This document shows positions 8,730-14,409 of a stretch of 30,030 nucleotides of DNA, one piece after another. Below the pieces are notes generated by a model. It had not been told where the DNA came from. It made no database searches and saw only the letters and a program-made list of their open reading frames with translations. The stretch spans positions 1 through 30,030 of the forward strand of contig JAJDEH010000483.1 in the NCBI GenBank assembly GCA_029259935.1, written 5' to 3'. Origin of the DNA: Planctomycetota bacterium. GTDB taxonomy: Bacteria; Planctomycetota; Planctomycetia; Pirellulales; Pirellulaceae. Both the position numbers and the translations under genes were made by a program. How positions within the stretch are numbered: the stretch's first letter is position 1; each line of letters starts with the position of its first letter.

Positions 8730-8773
8730 CGTTTTATCTCCCTGTTGGCAAGGTGCTGCCTTTGCGTTTGGTT

Positions 8774-9490
8774 TTATGTTTCGTGGGGGTCGTTTCGACC
8801 GTCGTTGCCGTCCAGCAAGTCGCTTCTTCGGTCGCGTGTCTTTTCAATCGTTTGTTCTTCTCGCCAGCGGGCGATCTCTTCGTGATTTCCACTCAGTAAA
8901 ATCTCAGGAACTTCGTGTCCGCGATACTCGCGGGGCCGCGTGTACTGTGCGAACTCTAGCAGCCGATTTCCACTCGAAAACGAATCCTCGACGTTACTTT
9001 GTTCGTCACCCAAAACTCCGGGAATCAGGCGGCTCACCGACTCCACCAACACCATCGCGGCGACTTCGCCGCCGCTCAGCACATAATCTCCGATCGATAT
9101 TTCCCTGGGCCGCAGGATATCGGCCACTCGCTGATCAAAACCTTCGTAGCGGCCGCACAACAACAGCAATCGCGGCTGGTTGGCCAGTTCTTCGACCAGC
9201 GGTTGCGTTAGCGTCTGGCCCTGTGGCGTCAGCAAGATGACTTGTCCTTCGGATTCTCCTTGTTTCTGAACGTCTTCGACACACTCCACCACGGGAGCAA
9301 CCCGCATTACCATTCCCGGGCCGCCGCCGTAGGGGCGGTCGTCGACACGGTTATGTTTGTCTCGCGACCATTTTCTAATGTCATGTACGCGAACGTCGAC
9401 AAGCCCTCGCTCGATGGCCTTGTTTAGCAAACTCTCCCCCAGATAACCGGGAAGCATTTGCGGGAACAAGGTGAGAATGTCGAAGCGCAT
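8774..9490 (-). CDS. trmD: tRNA (guanine-N1)-methyltransferase TrmD
   Basis: The 238-residue SPOUT methyltransferase makes m1G37 in tRNAs using S-adenosylmethionine, which prevents +1 frameshifting. The N terminus MRFDILTLFPQMLPGYL, DDRPYGGGPGMVM, the trefoil-knot blocks LLCGRYEGFDQRV and ISIGDYVLSGGE, and the C-terminal PRE-YRGHEVPEILLSGNHEEIARWR segment are all characteristic. Length is normal with a short charged tail. The start ATG 9490 lies 5 bases after the rpsP stop, so the pair is tightly coupled. In many bacteria rimM sits between these genes; it is missing here. Confidence 0.98.
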   Translation of the reverse strand: MRFDILTLFPQMLPGYLGESLLNKAIERGLVDVRVHDIRKWSRDKHNRVDDRPYGGGPGMVMRVAPVVECVEDVQKQGESEGQVILLTPQGQTLTQPLVEELANQPRLLLLCGRYEGFDQRVADILRPREISIGDYVLSGGEVAAMVLVESVSRLIPGVLGDEQSNVEDSFSSGNRLLEFAQYTRPREYRGHEVPEILLSGNHEEIARWREEQTIEKTRDRRSDLLDGNDGRNDPHET

Positions 9491-9495
9491 CGCGC

Positions 9496-10038
9496 CTACT
9501 CGCTACTCTCTTTCTTCGGCTCTTCCGTCGCCTCGGCGGTTTCGGCCGCGGCCTCCGCCGGCGTTTCCTCAGCAGGAGCCGCTGCTTCTTTAGCCGGAGT
9601 TTCTTTAGCCGGAGTTTCTTCCGCCGCTGGCGCTGCCGCTTCCGCCGCTTCTGGCGCGGCTTCTTCGGTGACGGCCACTTCTTCCGGCTTTTCTGGTTCC
9701 GGCGGCTTGGGTGCTGGAACGACGGCGGGCATGAACTTCTCCTTTTGCTTTAGTCGTTCCAAGGCGGCATTCTGCTGATCCAGGTGAGTTCCGCTCGACC
9801 CGTACTTCTTGATCAACGTCTTGGCGTTATCCGAAGGTTGGGCGCCTACGCTTAACCAATAGTCGATCCGTTCGCCATTGAGTACGGCGCGAGCATCCGT
9901 GTCGCGAATCATGGGATCGTAATAGCCTAGCTCCTCAATCACTTTTCCGTCGCGCGGCGAGCGGAGGTCCATGGCACACAGCCGGAAAAAGGGGCGATGC
10001 TTACGCCCCAGCTTCTTCAATCGGATTCGTACTGACAC
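9496..10038 (-). CDS. rpsP: Small-subunit ribosomal protein S16 with long acidic C-terminal extension
   Basis: The first 80 or so residues are a normal S16: SVRIRLKKLGRKHRPFFRLC, SPRDGKVIEELGYYDPM, then ERIDYWLSVGAQPSD. S16 binds 16S rRNA early in 30S assembly. The remaining roughly 95 residues form an Ala/Glu/Pro/Thr-rich acidic tail with near repeats ETPAKETPAKEAAAPAEETPAE, ending KKESSE. The gene starts with GTG 10038, with AGGAG 6 bases before it. It lies 47 bases downstream of ffh and 5 bases upstream of trmD. The tail is probably disordered and its role is unknown. Confidence 0.97.
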   Translation of the reverse strand: MSVRIRLKKLGRKHRPFFRLCAMDLRSPRDGKVIEELGYYDPMIRDTDARAVLNGERIDYWLSVGAQPSDNAKTLIKKYGSSGTHLDQQNAALERLKQKEKFMPAVVPAPKPPEPEKPEEVAVTEEAAPEAAEAAAPAAEETPAKETPAKEAAAPAEETPAEAAAETAEATEEPKKESSE

Positions 10039-10085
10039 AAATTTCTCCTGCGATTCAGTAGATGGATTTCGTTTTTATATTTAGG

Positions 10086-11552
10086 TTACTTGCGTTCGCG
10101 TCTCTTGCGACGCAGCTCTTTTTCGCGTTGCTTCTTTAGTTTCGCCTTTTCCTTGGGGGAAAGCCGCTTGCCTGTATTTTGCTTTGTCTTGGGAGCTCCC
10201 CGGCCGTCCAGGGCTCCGCTCTTCTTGAGCTCGTTGACCATTTGCATTCGGTCGCCGACTCCACGGCCCGCCATGCTCTTCATGATCGGCGACATCATGT
10301 CAAACTGCTTGACCAGCCCGTTCACCTCATGAGCTTGAACGCCCGACCCGGCCGCGATCCGATTACGGCGGCTTTGATCGATCGCCTTGGGATTTTTGCG
10401 TTCCTCGGGCGTCATCGAATTGATGATGCCGATCATTCGCTGCATTCCGCCTTCGGCGTCTTCGCCTTCCATCATCTTGCGAACGTCGCCCATGCCGGGC
10501 ATCAGCGACAGCATTTTCATCATCAGGCCGGGCTGCATGAACTTTTGAAGCTGGACCTTGAAGTCTTCGAGGGTGATTTCACCCTCGGCCATCTTCCGTT
10601 CCATCTCGGCGCGGTCTTTTTCGTCGACGATGCGTTCGGCTTCGCGAACCAACGCCAGCACATCCCCGTGGCCGAGAATCCGTCCCGCCATGCCTTCCGG
10701 GTGAAACGGTTCGAGTGCATCGAGATGCTCTCCCGTTCCAATAAACTTGATCGGCACGCCCGTGACATGTTTGACCGACAGCAAGGCTCCGCCACGAGCA
10801 TCGCCGTCCAACTTGGTCATGATCACGCCGTCGAGTTCCAGTGCTTCATTAAAAGCGCCGGCGCTGTTCACGGCATCTTGTCCCGTCATGCCGTCGACCA
10901 CGAAGAAGACTTGATCGGGACCGACGCGATTGTCGATCAGTTTCAACTCGCCCATCAACTCTTCGTCGATTGCCAACCGCCCGGCGGTATCCAGGATGAC
11001 AACGCCGGCCTCTTCCTGCTGCGCCTGCTTCACGGCCGCTTGGCAGACCTTGACCGGATCCTTCGCGCCCTTTTCGGAATAGACCGGAACACCTAGTTGC
11101 TCGCCGATCACATGCAACTGCTCGATGGCCGCGGGACGCTGCAGGTCGGCGGCGCACAATAGCGGTTTGACGCCTTCTTCCAAGAACATGCGGGCCAGCT
11201 TGCCGCAAGTAGTGGTCTTTCCCGACCCCTGTAAGCCGCACAGCATCAGCACGTTGGTTTTGTCGCGAAGCGTAACTTTGGGTTCAGTCGGCCCCAAAAA
11301 CTCGACCAGCCGCTCGTTGACAATCCCGATCAACTGCTGACCCGGATCGAGGGCCAAGAGAACTTTCTCACCGAGAGCCTGCTCGGTGACATCCGTCATG
11401 AAATCCTTGACGACGGCAAAACTGACATCCGCTTCGAGCAACGATTGTTCCACCATGCGCAGCCCATCGCGCATGTTGGATTCCGTCAGTTTCCCCTTGC
11501 CACGTAGGGACTTAAATGCACCTTGCAGTCCCTCTTGAAGTGACTCAAACAT
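10086..11552 (-). CDS. ffh: Signal recognition particle GTPase Ffh
   Basis: The 488-residue protein binds 4.5S/SRP RNA and signal sequences and delivers nascent membrane proteins to FtsY. It has an N domain (1-90), a G domain with P-loop GLQGSGKTT (106-114), DTAGRL, and TKLDGDARGGA, and a Met-rich M domain (MQPGLMMKMLSLMPGMGD) that binds the signal sequence and RNA. It ends in a Lys/Arg-rich tail (KEKAKLKKQREKELRRKRRERK in outline). ATG 11552, starting MFESLQEGLQGAFKSLRGKG, is the standard N terminus; the frame is open to 11714 but the promoter lies within that extension. It is the first gene of the ffh-rpsP-trmD-rplS-yraN operon. Confidence 0.98.
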   Translation of the reverse strand: MFESLQEGLQGAFKSLRGKGKLTESNMRDGLRMVEQSLLEADVSFAVVKDFMTDVTEQALGEKVLLALDPGQQLIGIVNERLVEFLGPTEPKVTLRDKTNVLMLCGLQGSGKTTTCGKLARMFLEEGVKPLLCAADLQRPAAIEQLHVIGEQLGVPVYSEKGAKDPVKVCQAAVKQAQQEEAGVVILDTAGRLAIDEELMGELKLIDNRVGPDQVFFVVDGMTGQDAVNSAGAFNEALELDGVIMTKLDGDARGGALLSVKHVTGVPIKFIGTGEHLDALEPFHPEGMAGRILGHGDVLALVREAERIVDEKDRAEMERKMAEGEITLEDFKVQLQKFMQPGLMMKMLSLMPGMGDVRKMMEGEDAEGGMQRMIGIINSMTPEERKNPKAIDQSRRNRIAAGSGVQAHEVNGLVKQFDMMSPIMKSMAGRGVGDRMQMVNELKKSGALDGRGAPKTKQNTGKRLSPKEKAKLKKQREKELRRKRRERK

Positions 11553-11602
11553 CGAATAACTCGTGTACTGGATTGATTCTAATGGGTGTTTTGGGAGACC
11601 TA

Positions 11603-11615
11603 CCCCAGGCTGGGG
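11603..11615 (-). promoter_or_regulatory. Palindrome CCCCAGGCTGGGG in the ffh leader
   Basis: This is a perfect 6-bp inverted repeat with a single central base, just downstream of the predicted start of transcription (near 11619 on the minus strand). It could be an operator or a small RNA hairpin at the 5' end of the ffh mRNA. Function is not established. Confidence 0.3.
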
Positions 11616-11625
11616 CAAACCGGTC

Positions 11626-11655
11626 ATTTTAGCGAAAACCGGCCAGATTTGTAAA
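11626..11655 (-). promoter_or_regulatory. ffh: Promoter-like pair for the ffh operon
   Basis: On the minus strand TTTACA (11655-11650) and TAAAAT (11631-11626) are spaced by 18 bases. Each hexamer has 4-5 matches to the sigma-70 consensus. The predicted leader is about 67 bases. Confidence 0.5.
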
Positions 11656-11894
11656 TGCACGCTGCCAAAGAATTTGCAACGATTTTGGAGCCCCGAAACG
11701 GACAACGACCGCAACCAGATCCGAAATCTGAAACTAGAGTCCTCGCCAATCGTGAATTTCAGATGCTCAAATGATGGAATTGGCTTGCCCTGGTGGGGAG
11801 ACTGCCGATCCCGAAGTACAGCGACGACACACCCCTATTACGCCTCGATCAGCGGTTTTACGCATCTTGGCGTGGAATCGCAACGTGGAGGTGG

Positions 11895-12758
11895 CTACTC
11901 CACTTGCAGGCGACCGCTCATCAATGGCGGACACCAGTAGTAGCCGCCCGTGATCGGCCGCGAAAACTGAAAACAGGCGTCGATGATTCCATCATCAAGG
12001 CCGGCCATGCGACGCATTTGTGCCTCGTAGGCGTCGAAGGAATTGCCAAACGCAACGAACATCAATCCTTCGCCGGCGGGCCCCGCCCACGGCAGGGAAC
12101 GTCTCAACACCCAGGCTTCGGGAGTGAAACTTTCCTGAGCCGTTCGTTTCACATGTGCCGAGGGCGGCGCGTCGTCGAGTTCTTCATTGTCCGAACGACG
12201 CCGGCCGATCATGTTATCTTGCTCGGCCTGAGAATAGCTTGCGAACAGAGCCAAATCGTGTTTCCACGCCTGCACCGCCACGAAGCTGCTGCCATCAGAC
12301 GACAGCGCCGCCACGGCCGCGGCATCGCCTGCCGGGTTTTCGGTCCCGTCTTCGTAGCCGGTCAAGTCCCGCCCTAGGCCGCTTTCCGTTTCTCCGTTCT
12401 TGAAACCATCAACCGGCGCGTCGAATTCAAAAAGCGAATCAAGGCGCTGCATCAAATCGTTCGACTTCGTAACCGCGAGACCGCGCTCGTCGCAATTCAG
12501 CCAGATCCAAAGGTCGGCCTGCGTGGAAGGAACCTCCACTCCAACTCCGGATAGCGCGGGGAACGCTCGCAACTCGGGGCGCTGCCGTCCCAAATAGCGG
12601 GCGAGGCCGGGCCCCAGCCCGACGACCATTTGCGTATCGACCTCAATGCCCAGCAATGCCGCGCGCAAATCCGCCGCCTTGATTCCCAAACGACGGCGGC
12701 CTGTCAAGTAACGGGCGAATTGGCGTTGCGGCTGCAAAATAGCGGCTTGCGCGGGCAT
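11895..12758 (-). CDS. DyP-type heme peroxidase, YfeX-like
   Basis: The 287-residue protein matches the YfeX/P-class DyP peroxidases. It has RDLTGYEDGTENPAG (130-144) with the family GxxDG motif and distal Asp137, FVAVQAWKHDL, MIGRRRSDNEELDD, the proximal heme ligand His202 in SAHVKRT, the distal Arg in VLRRSLPW (Arg219/220), and QFSRPITGGYYWCPPL near the end. Such enzymes use H2O2 to oxidise dyes, phenols or porphyrinogens; the native substrate is usually unknown. No signal peptide is seen, so it should be cytoplasmic. No encapsulin gene is present in the window and the C terminus has no obvious encapsulin-targeting extension. ATG 12758 gives an N terminus that fits family length. Confidence 0.93.
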   Translation of the reverse strand: MPAQAAILQPQRQFARYLTGRRRLGIKAADLRAALLGIEVDTQMVVGLGPGLARYLGRQRPELRAFPALSGVGVEVPSTQADLWIWLNCDERGLAVTKSNDLMQRLDSLFEFDAPVDGFKNGETESGLGRDLTGYEDGTENPAGDAAAVAALSSDGSSFVAVQAWKHDLALFASYSQAEQDNMIGRRRSDNEELDDAPPSAHVKRTAQESFTPEAWVLRRSLPWAGPAGEGLMFVAFGNSFDAYEAQMRRMAGLDDGIIDACFQFSRPITGGYYWCPPLMSGRLQVE

Positions 12759-12869
12759 GTTTTACTCCAGAATTTTGGTCCTAGTGTATGCCAATCGCCG
12801 GTCTGACTTCTAGGGTGCCCAGGTGCTTCGGCTGGGAGCATTTGGTTCTCCCTCTCGCCAATGGTGGAC

Positions 12870-13020
12870 CTAGAGAAAGTCTCCGCCATAGCATCCGATG
12901 TCGAAAACCCAATGCGTCGCAAAGGATGATGATGATGTTCGGACGGGGTGCTTCGCAATGAGCGGCACGAGCGAGAGCAAACACGAACAAGGTCAGGAGC
13001 AAGATAATCGAAGCTCGCAT
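12870..13020 (-). pseudogene. Sulfatase 5' remnant
   Basis: From ATG 13020 the translation is a signal peptide (MRASIILLLTLFVFALARAA) followed by RPNIIIILCDALGF, the N-terminal motif of type I sulfatases (canonical PNIxxIxxDDLG; the second Asp is Ala here). After LGF the frame breaks. Reading one frame over gives DIGCYGGDFL then a stop at 12870, which is how sulfatases continue (GFGDIGCYGG). Adding two bases after LGF would restore GFGDIGCYGG. Nothing sulfatase-like follows, including the formylglycine CxPSR region. The ATG overlaps the stop of the upstream membrane protein (TGATG), so the original gene was probably translationally coupled to it. The unshifted frame runs to 12781 but is not protein-like. 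Confidence 0.75.
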
Positions 13021-13403
13021 CACACGTCCGCATTTTGGGCACCAACGATTTTCCAAACCCAAGACCTATGCCTCCAAACAAGGAGGACCAAGGTCTGCGC
13101 GAGCAATGCCCACAGGGCCCATTGTAATGCACCGACGAATCCACACACAAAAGTGGCCCAAAACGCGGACTTCATGTTCGTCGCCCAATCCGTAACTAAC
13201 ATGCTCGCGGGAAAGTCGCACACGAACCAGGCAATCCAGATCACACCGTCCGGGTGATTAATCGCCGGATAGTTTTGCGCAAACCGAATGAAAAAGAAGG
13301 TATGTACGCCTACCACCACCAGCGGAAGAATACCTCGCCAAAGGCGAAGTGAATTTTTTCCATTTCCTAAGCGTGTTTGGGGAGGATCATAAGGGTTGTC
13401 CAT
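13020..13403 (-). CDS. Small membrane protein with NPYDPP N terminus
   Basis: From ATG 13403 this gives 127 residues beginning MDNPYDPPQTR, a short proline-rich leader that is common before membrane segments in planctomycete proteins. Hydrophobic stretches follow: LWRGILPLVVVGVHTFFFI, VIWIAWFVCDFPASMLVT, and FWATFVCGFVGALQWALWALLAQTLVLLVW, suggesting 3-4 transmembrane helices. No catalytic motif is visible and I do not recognise a named family. Its stop overlaps the start of the sulfatase remnant, so the two were probably one operon. Confidence 0.65.
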   Translation of the reverse strand: MDNPYDPPQTRLGNGKNSLRLWRGILPLVVVGVHTFFFIRFAQNYPAINHPDGVIWIAWFVCDFPASMLVTDWATNMKSAFWATFVCGFVGALQWALWALLAQTLVLLVWRHRSWVWKIVGAQNADV

Positions 13404-13431
13404 TGCGCACCAATTGAACAGACTGCATCTT

Positions 13432-13550
13432 GGCATTGGTCTCAGTCTCGAACCGGGACGTGGACGATCTTTGGCGGCTTGAAGCCCGGCTGCCATGGTC
13501 CCTCGATCTCCACCTGGCCGTAAAACTCGGACTCGCCCATTTCGTAATCG
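13432..13550 (-). repeat. Left copy of a ~119-bp diverged direct repeat (3' end of the CxxCH gene)
   Basis: This segment aligns without gaps to 19131-19249, offset 5699 bases, in the same orientation. Over the 108 coding positions about 90 bases are identical by hand count, and similarity extends roughly 10 bases past the stop codon. The two copies bound the sigma/secreted-protein/kinase block. Confidence 0.85.
13442..13549 (-). pseudogene. C-terminal remnant of a second CxxCH-protein gene
   Basis: On the minus strand this reads DYEMGESEFYGQVEIEGPW then QPGFKPPKIVHVPVRD and a stop. It matches the last 35 residues of the intact CxxCH protein at 19141-20397 (DYELGQSEFYGQVEMEGPW then KPGFKPPKTVHAPAQD), 27 of 35 identical. 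The synonymous and conservative pattern of differences shows it descends from coding sequence. There is no start codon or upstream homologous part; homology stops about 13 bases before the sigma factor stop codon. It is non-functional. Confidence 0.85.
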
Positions 13551-13581
13551 CTCGCGGGGTGGCTACGATTGTAATCGCTCG
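13544..13581. repeat. 11-bp direct repeat at the remnant/sigma-factor junction
   Basis: GTAATCGCTCG occurs at 13544-13554 and again at 13571-13581, a 27-base period. One copy lies at the broken end of the CxxCH remnant, the other in the last codons of the sigma factor gene. It may be microhomology used when the two sequences were joined, or a small tandem duplication. Confidence 0.5.
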
Positions 13582-14198
13582 GCCCAAGTGTCGCGAATGA
13601 GGCCCAGTTTGCGTTCGACCGAACGCAGGGAGATCCCTACGGCCTCGGCAATTTCCGGATTGTCATATCCCTCCAGGCGCAGGCGTGCGATTTGCCGCTG
13701 GGTGTCGTCGCGGAGTTGGTCGAATAGTTCGGATTGCTCTTCCTCAATGAGCGCGAGGAATTCCGGCGTTGGCTCTTGAGACATAAACCGCTCGAAACTA
13801 GCGGGCAGGTCCCCTTCCGAGCCGGCCACAATGGAATCTCCGCGAACCTGTCCACCGCCTCGTTTTTGACTGGTCTGTCGGCGAATTTGGTCGACAGCTT
13901 TCATGCCCGCGATGGCGACCACCAGTTTCCAGAGATCATTGCGATCCTGCAAGCGATCAAAACGGCCTTCACGAGCGCCCGCGCAAAGGCTTTTGAAGAC
14001 GCTGACCGCGACGTCTTCCTGATCCGCCACACGGCGAGCGGCGTTGCCCATCTTACGGTCTGCAACTCGGACTATCTTTTCAAAGAAGCGATCCCAGATT
14101 CGCTGGGCCGCATCCTCATGGCCAGCCTTCAATTGATCGATCCAGAGCGTGACGGATTGCTCGAACTTATTTTCTGACACGGCAGGCGACTCATTCAA
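13563..14198 (-). CDS. ECF-family RNA polymerase sigma factor, planctomycete type
   Basis: The 211-residue protein has sigma region 2 (about 25-108; VADQEDVAVSVFKSLCAGA is the core-binding helix, and DLWKLVVAIAGMKAVDQIRR is region 2.4-like), a long linker (109-148, QKRGGGQVRGDS...SQEPTPEF) and region 4 with a helix-turn-helix (EGYDNPEIAEAVGISLRSVERKL, about 177-198). The linker is longer than in minimal ECFs and resembles the ECF-STK groups that planctomycetes encode near Ser/Thr kinases (known class; placement is inference). No anti-sigma gene is adjacent. The start is TTG 14198, with GTG 14180 as an alternative. It diverges from the secreted multidomain gene across a 211-base region and has a kinase two genes away, so regulation by that kinase is plausible. 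Confidence 0.92.
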   Translation of the reverse strand: MNESPAVSENKFEQSVTLWIDQLKAGHEDAAQRIWDRFFEKIVRVADRKMGNAARRVADQEDVAVSVFKSLCAGAREGRFDRLQDRNDLWKLVVAIAGMKAVDQIRRQTSQKRGGGQVRGDSIVAGSEGDLPASFERFMSQEPTPEFLALIEEEQSELFDQLRDDTQRQIARLRLEGYDNPEIAEAVGISLRSVERKLGLIRDTWAERLQS

Positions 14199-14409
14199 CT
14201 GGCAACTGGTGAATCCACCATTTAAGCCCTGGAGACGGGCGTAATCAAGCTGATTGCGGCGGCTTCAAATTTTTCCCAATCAATTTGGCGGTCGGACGCA
14301 CTGGTTTACGGGCAAAGGGTGCAACGGCGGGCAATCGTCCGCCTTTCAAGCGATTTCGGTTCTTTACTCAATTCAATCTCGACACGAATTTCAAACAGGA
14401 GTCTTAGCC
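14199..14409. promoter_or_regulatory. Divergent regulatory region between sigma factor and secreted-protein genes
   Basis: This 211-base segment must carry the promoters of both divergent genes. I could not identify a confident housekeeping -35/-10 pair on either strand, which would be expected if an ECF-type promoter is used. The plus side ends in AGGAG (14397-14401), 8 bases before ATG 14410. Confidence 0.45.

Larger units (their letters stand above)
11553..11894. other. Intergenic region upstream of ffh
   Basis: About 340 bases lie between the ffh start and the end of the peroxidase gene, both on the minus strand. It contains a promoter-like pair for ffh (11626-11655) and the palindrome CCCCAGGCTGGGG (11603-11615). 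The rest (about 11660-11890) shows no gene that I can support and no clear terminator for the peroxidase gene. Confidence 0.4.

Noticed and set aside
9580..9625. Tandem repeats in the rpsP tail as a CRISPR or mobile repeat
   Set aside because: They are codon-level repeats of KETPA within an open frame, not spaced direct repeats.
10179..11096. A 305-codon open frame opposite ffh
   Set aside because: It mirrors the conserved ffh frame, has a His-rich unstructured composition and no start signal; ffh is certain on the other strand.
11895..12758. Encapsulin cargo role for the DyP peroxidase
   Set aside because: No encapsulin gene is in the window and the protein has no C-terminal targeting extension; it fits the YfeX group better.
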